From Alcaligenes parafaecalis (GTDB lineage: Bacteria; Pseudomonadota; Gammaproteobacteria; Burkholderiales; Burkholderiaceae_B): a stretch of DNA of 64,000 nt. Position 1 is the stretch's first letter. Every line of letters begins with the position of its first letter. Below, in pieces: positions 33,301 to 42,548 of this stretch. Position numbers and translations under genes: made by a program. Under the pieces are notes generated by a model. The model saw only the letters and a program-made list of their open reading frames with translations, did not search any database and was not told the DNA's origin. The stretch lies in NCBI RefSeq assembly GCF_026344135.1, contig NZ_JAPKNA010000006.1:124001-188000 (forward strand), read 5' to 3'.

Positions 33301-35496
33301 TTAATACTGTGCCCGTAAAGACAGCATCACGTTCTGCGGCGCACCGTACCAGCCCTGGTTATAGAAGCCGATCTGCGAGTAGTACTTTTTATCGAACAGG
33401 TTATTCACATTCAGCGTGGCCGAGACGCGTTTGTTGAAGTCATAGCGTGCCATCAGATTCACAAGGGCGTAGCTGCCCTGCTCTACTTTATGAACCTGCC
33501 GATTTGGACCCGTGGCGTTCTGGTACATGCGGTTTTGCCAATCAATCCCGCCCCCTACGGTCAGCCCCTGCCAGTCTCCCGACAAGCGGTACGTGGTGTA
33601 GAGCTTGAACAAGGTGCGCGGCTTGCTAGTGTTGATCGGTTTGCCTTGGGCATCCTTGGCGGTGAAGGTCGTCAAGCTGCTGGCCAGATGCCAGCCCGGC
33701 AGCACCTCTCCCCCAACTTCCAGCTCTATCCCCTCCACTTTCGCCCCGGAAACCGGGCGGTAGGCGGGGGTATTGGGCGGAGCACCGATCACGTTATTGC
33801 CCGTGGACTCGGCCAGATTATCCTGGCGGGTCTGGAACAGGGACAGGGCTCCGTTCACACGTCCATCCAGCCAGGCGGCCTTGATACCCAGCTCGTAGCT
33901 CTTGCCGGTAATCGGGTCCAGAATCTGGCCTTGTTCATTACGAGCGTTTTGTGGCTTGAAGATTTCTGTGTAGCTGGCGTAGGCCGTATAGGTATCGTTG
34001 AAGTCGTAAATCAGCCCGGCGTAGGGAACAAACTGATCCTTGTGGCGATACTGACGCTTGGCCCCAAAGTAGGTCTGATCGGTTTCCCAGTTACTGATGC
34101 GTCCACCCACCATCAAACGCAGATTGTCCATCAAGGCAAAGCGGCCTACCGCATACGCACCAGACTGCTTGCTGACCAAATCGTCTGCCTGACTGGGGTC
34201 GCTAGACCAGTTCGGCTCGGGTACACGGCCCGGCTCGTAGAAACTACCTGCATTCGGCACAGGAGCCAGTGCCCGATATTGAGGGAAATCGACACGATCT
34301 TCTGAACGCATCCAGCCCAAGGAAAACTCATGTTCACGACCAAACAATTCAAACGGGCCTGACACGGATGCGTTAAAGGCTTTACGACGCACATCCCCCT
34401 TGTAATACGAGAAAGAGTTCGATGTACCCAGGCCAGTTTCACGGTCGGGATAGCCGCCCCGGAAGATTTGTTTCATGGACGCGTCCGTTACCGACTGGTT
34501 ATAGGTGACGCGCAGCTTCAAATCGTTGGTGAACTGATGGCTTAAATCGATAAAGCCCGTAGTGGTGTCGTTTTCAACACGCGCCCATTTGGCATTATTG
34601 GAAACCGAGCGATCAAAATCCGTACGGCTGCCATCGCTATAGAACAAGGGAAAGCCACTGCCAAAGCCGTTATTGGAACTGGATTGGTAAGCGACCCCGC
34701 CTGTCAGTTCCATGCCTGGCATCAGGTCTGCGGTGATGACGCCGTACAAGGTACGGGTCTTGGTATCTTGCAGATCGGTATAGCTGTCGGCCTTGCCATA
34801 AGCACCGACCAAGCGCCCGCGGACACGACCATCCTTGGTGATAGGGGTAGAAATATCAGCATAGCCGCGAGCAAAGTTCCAGCTACCTACATTCACTCCG
34901 GCAGAGGCGGCAAAGTCACGCAAAGGACGTTTACGCACATAATTAACGGCTGCTGACGGACTACCGGCACCGGTCATCAAACCCGTAGCACCACGCACCA
35001 CTTCAACCCGATCAAAAATGGCCAGATCCAGATTGCTTTCCCCAAAGGCCCAGGGTGACAACACGGGCTGAGTCCAGCCATCAAACTGGTAGTTATCAAC
35101 ACCAAAACCTCGAGCCGAAAAGGAATAGCGATTGGTATCGCTACGCGTAACCGACATACCCGGCGCGCTTTGCAAGGCGTCTGCCGTTGTTTGCATACCC
35201 CGGTCATCCATCATCTGACGGGTGACCACGCTAACGGACTGTGGAGTTTCCTTGATGGACAGGGAGAGCCCCGTCGCTGTGCTCATGGCCTTGGTGGTGT
35301 ACGAAGGATCGGTTTCCGTCACACCAGGGTCACGATTGCTCTTGATGGTGATGGCAGACAGTTCTGCTGGGGCATCCGCCGCTTTATCCTGCGCCCAGAC
35401 CGGGCTGCCAGCGGCTGCCAACAACATGGCCGAGCGAGTTAGGGGAGTCAGCAGGCGCAGCCTTGCACGAGCAGAACAGGTAGAAACAGCAAGCAT
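33301..35496 (-). CDS. TonB-dependent siderophore receptor
   Basis: 731 residues. Outer-membrane ferri-siderophore importer. Signal peptide ends near SPVWAQ. A TonB-box-like ELSAITI is followed by the plug domain (SIKETPQSVSVVTRQMMDDRGMQTTADALQSAPGM, then EVVRGATGLMTGAGSPSAAVNYVRKRP). The 22-strand barrel ends in VMLSLRAQY, the terminal aromatic typical of outer-membrane proteins. The plug resembles FhuE/FpvA/FoxA-type hydroxamate or mixed siderophore receptors. A Fur box lies upstream, and an exporter and PchR-like regulator follow. Confidence 0.95.
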   Translation of the reverse strand: MLAVSTCSARARLRLLTPLTRSAMLLAAAGSPVWAQDKAADAPAELSAITIKSNRDPGVTETDPSYTTKAMSTATGLSLSIKETPQSVSVVTRQMMDDRGMQTTADALQSAPGMSVTRSDTNRYSFSARGFGVDNYQFDGWTQPVLSPWAFGESNLDLAIFDRVEVVRGATGLMTGAGSPSAAVNYVRKRPLRDFAASAGVNVGSWNFARGYADISTPITKDGRVRGRLVGAYGKADSYTDLQDTKTRTLYGVITADLMPGMELTGGVAYQSSSNNGFGSGFPLFYSDGSRTDFDRSVSNNAKWARVENDTTTGFIDLSHQFTNDLKLRVTYNQSVTDASMKQIFRGGYPDRETGLGTSNSFSYYKGDVRRKAFNASVSGPFELFGREHEFSLGWMRSEDRVDFPQYRALAPVPNAGSFYEPGRVPEPNWSSDPSQADDLVSKQSGAYAVGRFALMDNLRLMVGGRISNWETDQTYFGAKRQYRHKDQFVPYAGLIYDFNDTYTAYASYTEIFKPQNARNEQGQILDPITGKSYELGIKAAWLDGRVNGALSLFQTRQDNLAESTGNNVIGAPPNTPAYRPVSGAKVEGIELEVGGEVLPGWHLASSLTTFTAKDAQGKPINTSKPRTLFKLYTTYRLSGDWQGLTVGGGIDWQNRMYQNATGPNRQVHKVEQGSYALVNLMARYDFNKRVSATLNVNNLFDKKYYSQIGFYNQGWYGAPQNVMLSLRAQY

Positions 35497-35521
35497 GGAA
35501 GTGGATCTCAGGACAGATTTT

Positions 35522-35542
35522 AGATGCGAACAATTATCATCT
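35522..35542 (-). promoter_or_regulatory. Fur box of the TonB receptor
   Basis: On the minus strand ATGATAAT-T-GTTCGCAT (centred 35532): one half matches TGATAAT exactly and the other is the GTTCGCA form seen in many Fur boxes of this group. It lies about 30-45 bp before the ATG. Confidence 0.7.
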
Positions 35543-35612
35543 ACCGTATTTACCGAAGCGTATCCCTAAACGCAGAAACCCTATTCCAAATATCAGTCCT
35601 GTCGCTTTCTTC

Positions 35613-36854
35613 CTATGCTGGGCGTCGATCAGCGCCTTGTTGCAGCCAAAACCAGCTAATTGCACTAAGCACTACGCAGGTCAGCATGGCAGCAGACATG
35701 CGCAAGGGCTGCCCATAAACCCACGGCACCAGCCAGCCACTGACAACAGAAAATGTGGTCATCTGGCAAAAACCTAATAAGGACGCCGCCAACCCGGCCC
35801 GGCTTGGCACTTGAGCCAGGATCCGCATGGTCACCACCGGCATCAGCATGGCCAGACCTGCGGTAAAGAAAGCAGGCAACAACACTGCCCAAGGCAAGGC
35901 AGGGTGCGCAGCGCTGGCCAGATACCAGGTATAAGCTGCGCAACTGCTCAGCATCAGGCCATAGGCTCGACGAATAATCTTGATATCCCCCCAATGCAGC
36001 ACAAGATGGGCAGACGCCAAGGCTCCCAGCATGGCCCCAATCACCAAGGGCACAAACAGCACGGCAAAGGCGGTTTCGGGAAGATTCAGGGTACGGGAAA
36101 TGAAATCCGGAGCGGCACCAATCAAAAAAGCCTGAGCTCCGACCAGCAGACTTAAAGCCAGGCTCATGCCCATGAAGGAAACATCACCCAGCAATTGCGC
36201 AATATCGCTACGCAATTGACGCCAGACCAAGGGCTGACGCTTGCTGCTGGGCAAGGTTTCAGGCAAGCAACGCATACACAAATAGCAAGCCGCCGCTGCC
36301 AGAACGGCCAGCATCCAGAACACGGAGCGCCAGCCCACATGCGCAATCAACTGGCCGCCCACAATCGGGGCCAGAGCGGGCGACACATTAAAGACCACAA
36401 CGATATAAGACAAGGTGCGTTGCGCCTGTTCGCCTTGATAGCAATCCCGCACCATGGCCTGACCGATCACCAAACCCGCTCCGGCCGACAAGCCTTGCAG
36501 TACGCGAGCAACCAGGAGCCAATCCATGCTGGGTGCCAAAGCCGCCATCACCGAGCCGGTGATATACACCAGCAAGGACGCCAGAATCACAGGCTTGCGG
36601 CCCCAAGCATCCGACAAGGTGCCATGCAGCAGCAACATGGCCGCATAGGCAGACATATACACCCCCAGGGTCTGCTGCACGCTTTCTGGCGGCACCTGAA
36701 ACTCGCGCTCCAGGGCGCTGAAAGCAGGTAAATAGGCGTCAATCGTGGCAGGTGCAACGCAGGCCAGCAGGCCCAGAATCAGCACCATCAAGGGATACGG
36801 GGGAAGCGAAGAAGGCAACACAGCTCGGTCTGAAACAAGAAAAAAACGCCCCAT
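35613..36854 (-). CDS. MFS exporter, Bcr/CflA family
   Basis: 413 residues from ATG 36854 (MGRFFLVSDRAVL). The frame is open 35 codons further, but that stretch is Pro/His-rich and overlaps the AraC gene end. Twelve helices. Family features: PATIDAYLPAFSALEREFQVPPESVQQTLGVYMSAYAAMLLLHGTLSDAWGRKPVIL and RVLQGLSAGAGLVIGQAMVRD. Such exporters expel drugs or, in iron loci, a siderophore. It lies between the receptor and the regulator, on the same strand as both; siderophore export or recycling is an inference. Confidence 0.9.
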   Translation of the reverse strand: MGRFFLVSDRAVLPSSLPPYPLMVLILGLLACVAPATIDAYLPAFSALEREFQVPPESVQQTLGVYMSAYAAMLLLHGTLSDAWGRKPVILASLLVYITGSVMAALAPSMDWLLVARVLQGLSAGAGLVIGQAMVRDCYQGEQAQRTLSYIVVVFNVSPALAPIVGGQLIAHVGWRSVFWMLAVLAAAACYLCMRCLPETLPSSKRQPLVWRQLRSDIAQLLGDVSFMGMSLALSLLVGAQAFLIGAAPDFISRTLNLPETAFAVLFVPLVIGAMLGALASAHLVLHWGDIKIIRRAYGLMLSSCAAYTWYLASAAHPALPWAVLLPAFFTAGLAMLMPVVTMRILAQVPSRAGLAASLLGFCQMTTFSVVSGWLVPWVYGQPLRMSAAMLTCVVLSAISWFWLQQGADRRPA

Positions 36855-36955
36855 AAAGGGGAGGTCTCTTTCAGGATGGACGATGCAAGCCGGACTGGGT
36901 AATGGCAAATGCCTAAAGAGCTTTGAGCAATGACAGAGCTGGCCGCCCCGCCGCT

Positions 36956-37900
36956 TCAATTCAGTTCGCTGGGCGAAATCCCGTAGCGTTCACGAAAGGC
37001 CGTCGCAAAGTTGGTGGCGTGGCGATAGCCCACAAAGTGAGCCGCCTGCTGCACGCTCCAGCCTTGCGCCAGATAATCGCGCGCCAGTTCCAGACGACGC
37101 TCCCGCAGCCAGCCAAAAACTGAGCATTGGTACATGGCCTGAAACTTCACCCGCAAGGTGCTGGGACTCATGCAGGCCAGCTTGGCCAGATCCGCCAAGG
37201 TATGGTCTTCCCCCGGTGCGTTATACAAACGCTCCCGCACCCGTTCCAGCAACTGTCGATCACGGGCCATCGCCGGTGATTCTTTGACCGGCTTTTGAGT
37301 CAGTCCATCCAGAGCATGCGCCAGCACTTGCAGGCTGACGCCTTCCAGCAGCAAATCGTGCGTGGCTCCCTGCCAAGGGCTGTCGATCAAATGCTCCAGG
37401 GTCTTGAGCAGATGTGGCGGCACCGTCCATTGCTGCATGCGCAGCCCGGAAGGTCCCATCAGTTTGGACAAGGTCTCGGCCAGCCGCGAGTCCCCCACAC
37501 CTTCAGGAGAACTCAAAGAGATATTGATGCTGCGCAGTCGCTGCCCCGCCGGGTGAATGCCCGTCATGCTTACAGCGTCGCTGTGTGCGATGCTGATGCC
37601 GCTTTGCGCGACCAGACTTAGCGAGGCCTGACTGGCTAGCTGGGTCTGTGCTCGACCTTGCAACATCACAATGGCGGAGAAATGCGGGGCACTGATGGAA
37701 CTGGACTCGTAATGATGGTGCGTCACGATATCCGAGAGCACGAGCTTGATACCGGGCCGGACCTCATGTTCCTGCACGCGCCCTTGCGCAATGCAAAGTT
37801 CTTCCCTGCCCCGATCCGGACCTGCGTAATGAGGCAAACGATAGTGAAAACCCGCCTGACTGCCGAGTCGGTCAAAGTCCGATACCGTGAATCTGATCAT
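36956..37900 (-). CDS. AraC family regulator, PchR-like
   Basis: 314 residues from ATG 37900 (MIRFTVSDFDRLG); the longer open frame upstream crosses a Fur-box-like site. The N-terminal part (IKLVLSDIVTHHHYESSSISAPHFSAIVMLQGRAQTQL) resembles PchR/RipA-type ferri-siderophore sensors. Two C-terminal HTH units: HTLADLAKLACMSPSTLRVKFQAMYQCSVFGWLRERRLELARDYLAQG and VQQAAHFVGYRHATNFATAFRERYGISPSELN. The conserved order with exporter and receptor suggests it activates both when the siderophore is present. Confidence 0.9.
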   Translation of the reverse strand: MIRFTVSDFDRLGSQAGFHYRLPHYAGPDRGREELCIAQGRVQEHEVRPGIKLVLSDIVTHHHYESSSISAPHFSAIVMLQGRAQTQLASQASLSLVAQSGISIAHSDAVSMTGIHPAGQRLRSINISLSSPEGVGDSRLAETLSKLMGPSGLRMQQWTVPPHLLKTLEHLIDSPWQGATHDLLLEGVSLQVLAHALDGLTQKPVKESPAMARDRQLLERVRERLYNAPGEDHTLADLAKLACMSPSTLRVKFQAMYQCSVFGWLRERRLELARDYLAQGWSVQQAAHFVGYRHATNFATAFRERYGISPSELN

Positions 37901-37978
37901 GGGAGTGTAGACGGGAAGCCAACCTTGCCAAGCGTATACAAGGTTCGAGGCTATAGCGTGAATAACAGTAGAAAGACA

Positions 37979-38003
37979 GAAAATGAGAATAGCATGCATT
38001 CTT
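37979..38003 (-). promoter_or_regulatory. Fur-box-like site before the AraC regulator
   Basis: On the plus strand GAAAAT-GAGAAT-AGCATGC-ATTCTT: two near-GATAAT hexamers plus a reverse half, with inner palindrome AGAAT-N7-ATTCT. It lies about 80-100 bp before ATG 37900. Confidence 0.5.
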
Positions 38004-38113
38004 AATTGAACGACTACTTTCAAAGCAGAAATTCCCGCCTATCCATGTACTCGACCTCACTTTGAGCCAGCTCAACCGATTGAAATAACTACGGCTCGGC
38101 AAGGATCAGGTCT

Positions 38114-39043
38114 TCAATCCAATAGTTGCTGCGGAATCCGCTCAGCCATGAAATCGATAAACGATCTGACCCGAGGGGTTTGCGCACTACGCAAGGGCCA
38201 AAGCAGCCATATGCTACCGCGGTCATCCGTATAGTCAGCGAGCACTGGCTGAAGCCGTCCAGCCGCAACATCGGCTTTGACCAGATAGCTCGGTGCCTGA
38301 ACGATACCCAGACCACCAAGTGCCGCAGAAGCCAAGGCTTCGCCATCGTTCAAGACAATGGTCGGCTTGAGGGGCTTGGCCGGTGGAGTGCCCTTGAACG
38401 CCCAATTCTCAGGCCTTCCGCTTGTGGGGAAACGGTAGTGAATGCAGCAGTGATCATGCAGATCGGACGGTGACCGGGGCACTCCGTGTTGCGCCAGATA
38501 CTCGGGCGAGGCGCACGTTATGAAGGTATGCGGCCCCAAGGATCGTGCTTGGAGACCGGAGTTCTCCAGCTCCCCGAGGCGCAATACAAGGTCATAGCCT
38601 TCCTCAATCACATCAACCTGGCGATCGTCCAGACTGAGGTCAATAGTCACTTCCGGAAAGCTGAGCTGAAAGTCCCGCAAGGCCGGGAGAATAATCTTGC
38701 GCCCCAAGACAGTGGGCACACTTATTTTTATTCGGCCACGAGGTGTGCTCTGAAAAAGTTGCAGCTCCCGCTCTGCCTCCTGGAGATCTTTCAAAACTCT
38801 GGAAACGTACCGATAAAGGACTTCGCCCTCTCCAGTCAAAGCCAGAGAACGGGTCGTACGGTTCAGTAGTCGTACGCCCAGCCTGAGCTCCAGTCTTTCA
38901 ACCGCCTTGCCCGCCGCAGAGGCCGACAGACCCAGCTTTCGTCCGGCTGCGGCAAAACTGCCGGACTCTACAGTCACGGAAAAGGCCACCAGGCCGCTGA
39001 GCGATTCGATCGAGAAGATTCCAGACATATTGTCGCGAATCAT
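38114..39043 (-). CDS. LysR family transcriptional regulator
   Basis: 309 residues from ATG 39043 (MIRDNMSGIFSIESL), which has AGAGGGG upstream; a start at 39028 is also possible. N-terminal HTH: LVAFSVTVESGSFAAAGRKLGLSASAAGKAVERLELRLGVRLLNRTTRSLALTGEG. Substrate-binding half: GRIKISVPTVLGRKIILPALRDFQLSFPEVTIDL, of the CrgA/DHTR-like subgroup. It is divergent from the GMC-ALDH-catalase operon, which it probably controls. Confidence 0.92.
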   Translation of the reverse strand: MIRDNMSGIFSIESLSGLVAFSVTVESGSFAAAGRKLGLSASAAGKAVERLELRLGVRLLNRTTRSLALTGEGEVLYRYVSRVLKDLQEAERELQLFQSTPRGRIKISVPTVLGRKIILPALRDFQLSFPEVTIDLSLDDRQVDVIEEGYDLVLRLGELENSGLQARSLGPHTFITCASPEYLAQHGVPRSPSDLHDHCCIHYRFPTSGRPENWAFKGTPPAKPLKPTIVLNDGEALASAALGGLGIVQAPSYLVKADVAAGRLQPVLADYTDDRGSIWLLWPLRSAQTPRVRSFIDFMAERIPQQLLD

Positions 39044-39103
39044 ACGACTGCCACCCCTCTTCTGTAAACGGCGATCTCGGTGAATGATGGAAAACATGAT
39101 GTG

Positions 39104-39126
39104 CCAACGTATAGCTCGTCTGTTGG
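39104..39126. promoter_or_regulatory. Inverted repeat in the lysR-GMC spacer
   Basis: CCAAC-N13-GTTGG (39104-39126), centred between the divergent starts at 39043 and 39171. Candidate LysR recognition site. Confidence 0.45.
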
Positions 39127-39170
39127 TTTGAACTTCCATTTCACTTGTAGCGCCCACACTGGAGCTCTTC

Positions 39171-40739
39171 ATGAATAGCAAAACTCAGCCTATGAATTCG
39201 GACAACACAGACGCATCCGGCTCGGCAAGCGCCGGGTATGACTTCGACATCATCGTGGTCGGCGGGGGGGCTGCAGGCGCAGTGCTGGCCAGCCGCCTCA
39301 GCGAGGATGCCTCACGCCGTGTCCTGTTAATCGAAGCTGGTAAGGCCTATGAACCCCACCGTTACCCGGACTCAGTCCGTTTGCAAACCATTATCGGCGG
39401 TGATACAGAGCACGGCTGGGGCTTCACCTCGGAACCTGGCTGGGGCGGGAAGTCTTTCCCGGTACCGCGCGGCAAGGTGCTGGGCGGCTCTTCCGCAGTG
39501 AATGCGGGCGTATGGATGCGCGCGCCCGCTGCTGATTTCAAGCGCTGGACGAAGGCTGGCCTGCCACACTGGACTGCCACCGATGTACTCCCATTCTTCC
39601 AGGCCAGCGAGCGAACCGTCTCCGGTTCAGATGAATGTCGAGGCCGCACTGGCCCCGAACCCATCCATCAACTGCAAGACGACGAAATCTCCGACATGCA
39701 ATCCGCCTTCATCAAGTCCGCAGAAATGGCCGGCTTCGCGCGGGTCAAGGACTTCAACGGCGACTCACCGTTCGGTGTCGGCCCCTATCCCATGAACAAC
39801 CGCATGGGAGAGCGACTGAACACAGGCATGACGTACTTATCAGCGGCCGTTCGGGCTCGTCCGAACCTGACTATTCTCAGCGAGACGCTGGTCGATCGTG
39901 TCGAAATCGAGAACGACCTGGCGCAAGCCGTCATCCTTGCTGACGGCAAACGCATCTCCGGTGGCGAAATCGTGCTGTCAGCCGGTGCCTATGGCTCGGC
40001 GGCCATCCTACTGCGCTCCGGCATCGGTCCTGCAGCCGACCTCCAAGCATTGGGCATCCCTGTGGCGGCCGATCTTCCGGTCGGCCAGCGCCTGCAGGAG
40101 CACCCCTTCTTCTTTACCGTCTGGGCAGCTCATCCCGAGCGGCTGGGATTGCCCACCCCACCCGTCGGGGCAATTCTATGGGCTCGGTCCTCCAAGAGCC
40201 TTCCTGGCGATGGAGACTTTCACGTCAGTGCAGTGCACTACGGGGATCCGGCGGACTCCCCTACCGGCGCCATCTTCATGTTGGCGCTGGCACTGACCCG
40301 CCCACGGTCCACAGGCAAGCTGACACTACGGGACCGCAATCCCGAGACAGCGCCCATTATTGACCTGAACATTCTGGGCGAGGCCGAGGATCGGGAGTTG
40401 ATGGTTGAAGGCATCAAGATGATCCGCCGTCTGACAAGCCAGGGCCCGCTTTCCGAGATCATCACAGAAGAACTCGTTCCCGGAGCAACCGTTGTAGAGC
40501 CTGCTGCTCTGGAAGCGGCACTACCGACAGCACTGGACATTTACCACCATCCCACCTCAACGGCTCCAATGGGTGGCGATAACGATCCAAACGCAGTGAC
40601 AGACTACCAAGGACGTGTGCTAGGCATTGGCAAGTTGCGAGTCGCCGATGCATCCAGCTTTCCCGATGTGCCGTCTGTCGCGACCAATCCCACCGTAATC
40701 ATGTTGGCTGAGCGTGTCAGCGACTGGATCAAAGGATGA
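39171..40739 (+). CDS. GMC family FAD oxidoreductase (alcohol oxidase/dehydrogenase)
   Basis: 522 residues. FAD fold FDIIVVGGGAAGAVLASRLSED (about residue 25), signature 1 GKVLGGSSAVNAGVWMRAP (about 101), signature 2 EIVLSAGAYGSAAILLRSGIGPA (about 266), and catalytic C-terminal YHHPTSTAPMGGD with the active His. No signal peptide. ATG 39171 has GGAG 6 nt upstream. It overlaps the next small gene by 4 bp. The aldehyde dehydrogenase and catalase-like gene behind it suggest alcohol oxidation that can release hydrogen peroxide. Confidence 0.93.
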   Translation: MNSKTQPMNSDNTDASGSASAGYDFDIIVVGGGAAGAVLASRLSEDASRRVLLIEAGKAYEPHRYPDSVRLQTIIGGDTEHGWGFTSEPGWGGKSFPVPRGKVLGGSSAVNAGVWMRAPAADFKRWTKAGLPHWTATDVLPFFQASERTVSGSDECRGRTGPEPIHQLQDDEISDMQSAFIKSAEMAGFARVKDFNGDSPFGVGPYPMNNRMGERLNTGMTYLSAAVRARPNLTILSETLVDRVEIENDLAQAVILADGKRISGGEIVLSAGAYGSAAILLRSGIGPAADLQALGIPVAADLPVGQRLQEHPFFFTVWAAHPERLGLPTPPVGAILWARSSKSLPGDGDFHVSAVHYGDPADSPTGAIFMLALALTRPRSTGKLTLRDRNPETAPIIDLNILGEAEDRELMVEGIKMIRRLTSQGPLSEIITEELVPGATVVEPAALEAALPTALDIYHHPTSTAPMGGDNDPNAVTDYQGRVLGIGKLRVADASSFPDVPSVATNPTVIMLAERVSDWIKG

Positions 40740-40987
40740 CGCTCCGGGACTGCCTGCTCGGGCGTCTGAAAAAGACGATCGTAGTCTGGGCCGCCGTGTA
40801 CCCCAGTGTGCTAGCTGTACTGTCTCTGGTAGGAGACCTGCTACAGGACTGGCCGCTACCACTTCGGGTACTCGGTACGACGGTGCTTATTGTGCCGGTC
40901 GTCACCAATATCACTGAGCCGCTTGTCAGGGCTGCCCTTACTTCAATAGCGCGAGCAAAGGAAACGCCCCCACCGCCGCAGAAGTAA
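40736..40987 (+). CDS. Small two-helix membrane protein
   Basis: 83 residues. Two hydrophobic helices, VVWAAVYPSVLAVLSLVGDLL and PLRVLGTTVLIVPVVTNITEPLV, split by a short DWPLP turn. This resembles the C-terminal membrane pair that is fused to some antibiotic-biosynthesis-monooxygenase-domain proteins, here standing alone. The start overlaps the GMC stop (ATGA), so it is translated with the enzyme. It could anchor the oxidoreductase to the membrane or link it to quinone (inference). The tail is Pro-rich. Confidence 0.75.
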   Translation: MTLRDCLLGRLKKTIVVWAAVYPSVLAVLSLVGDLLQDWPLPLRVLGTTVLIVPVVTNITEPLVRAALTSIARAKETPPPPQK

Positions 40988-41059
40988 ACGCAGGCGAGAC
41001 GCGTACCCGTGCGCGCTCCACCTGCAAAGGCCAAGCAATTTCTCATGGAGATCAAAATT

Positions 41060-42538
41060 ATGACCAAGACTGAGAACAACTCGAACCCCCGCGAGGCATT
41101 CAACTGGATTAATGGCGACTGGCACTCCGAGGGCACGCGAAAGACCTCGATCAATCCGGCAAACTACCAAGTGATCGGCCACTATCCTGATAATGGTTTG
41201 GAAGCGGCAAAGGCGGCGGTCATTGCCGCTAAACACGCTTTTCGAGAAACTCTTTGGGCACACGATCATGAACTGCGCGCCCGAGTTCTGCAACAACTGG
41301 CCTGCGCATTCGAGCGCAATCGCGACAAGCTTCTGGAAATCCTCTCACTTGAAAACGGCAAAATCAAAGCAGAGGCCGGATTCGAACTTGACATGATTCC
41401 GAGCAAACTACGCTACTCCGCTGCCACTGCACTTGTTGAAGGCGGACGTGCACTCACGCCCAAGCCCGGCAGCATTTCCATGATTCTGCGCCAGCCGATC
41501 GGAGTCGCGGCGGTCATCGCCCCCTGGAACTCACCGGTAGTATTGACCATCCGGTCCCTGGCCCCAGCCCTTGCCGCCGGATGCACCGCAGTTATCAAGC
41601 TACCGGCCCAAGTCGCGCAAACAGCCAGCATCATGGCCAAGGTCATTTCAGAAGCCAAGGATCTTCCAAGAGGTGTAATCAATCTGTTTTTTGAGAGCGG
41701 CCCGGAAGGCTCTGCCTATCTGGTGGACACACCGGACGTGCCAGTGGTGAGTTTCACAGGATCGACCCGGACGGGGCGAGCGATCAGTAGCAGCGGCGCT
41801 AAACGCCTGAAGCGGTTTGGGATGGAGCTCGGTGGCAAGACGCCGATGATTGTCTTCAACGACGCGGACGTCGCTGCCGCCTTACCCGTACTGGAAAAGG
41901 CATTAACCATCTTTAGCGGGCAGTTCTGCATGACTGGATCTCGTCTGCTGGTGCAAGATGGCGTGTATGAGGCAGTTCGCGACGGTCTGGCCGAGCGGCT
42001 GCGCAAGGTCAAGGTTGGCCCGGCCGCCGATCCGAGCAGTGATATGGGACCGTTGATTGACCGCGCGAATGTTGAACGCATCGAGCAGGCCGTCAGGCAG
42101 GCAATCGCGGCAGGTGCCAAAGCTATAGAGCGCGGCGGCGCCGTAACGACGGGCCCATTGGCAAGCGGCGCATTCTTTCGCCCCGTGCTGCTGGAGGTAT
42201 CCGATAACCGTCTTGCCATCATTCAGGAAGAGACATTTGGCCCGGTGCTGACGATCCAGCGCTTTTCAAATGAAGCCGAAGCCATTCAATTAGCCAACGA
42301 TAACGAATATGGTCTGGCCGCCAGCATCTGGACCCGCGATCTTGATCGCTCCTTGCGGGTCGCACAGGCCATTGACGCAGGCTCCGTGTGGATCAATGAT
42401 TGGGCGAAGGTGTACGACAGCACGGAGGAAGGCGGGTTCAAGCAGTCCGGCCTCGGGCGTTTGAATGGCCTTGCGGCATTGGAAGACTTTCAGGCGTACA
42501 AGCACATCGCCCTGAAGCCTGGAATCAGCCAAAACTAA
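41060..42538 (+). CDS. Aldehyde dehydrogenase (NAD(P)+)
   Basis: 492 residues from ATG 41060 (MTKTENNSNPREAFNWINGDW), with GGAG 9 nt upstream; GTG 41009 and ATG 41045 are less likely. Motifs: APWNSPVVLTIRSLAPALAAGC, cofactor loop FTGSTRTGRAI, catalytic Glu in MELGGKTP (about residue 257), and the Cys region IFSGQFCMTGSRLLV (about 292). Then EETFGPVLTIQRF and GGFKQSGLGR. It probably oxidises the aldehyde made by the GMC enzyme of the same operon. Confidence 0.94.
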   Translation: MTKTENNSNPREAFNWINGDWHSEGTRKTSINPANYQVIGHYPDNGLEAAKAAVIAAKHAFRETLWAHDHELRARVLQQLACAFERNRDKLLEILSLENGKIKAEAGFELDMIPSKLRYSAATALVEGGRALTPKPGSISMILRQPIGVAAVIAPWNSPVVLTIRSLAPALAAGCTAVIKLPAQVAQTASIMAKVISEAKDLPRGVINLFFESGPEGSAYLVDTPDVPVVSFTGSTRTGRAISSSGAKRLKRFGMELGGKTPMIVFNDADVAAALPVLEKALTIFSGQFCMTGSRLLVQDGVYEAVRDGLAERLRKVKVGPAADPSSDMGPLIDRANVERIEQAVRQAIAAGAKAIERGGAVTTGPLASGAFFRPVLLEVSDNRLAIIQEETFGPVLTIQRFSNEAEAIQLANDNEYGLAASIWTRDLDRSLRVAQAIDAGSVWINDWAKVYDSTEEGGFKQSGLGRLNGLAALEDFQAYKHIALKPGISQN

Positions 42539-42548
42539 AGGATTTGCC

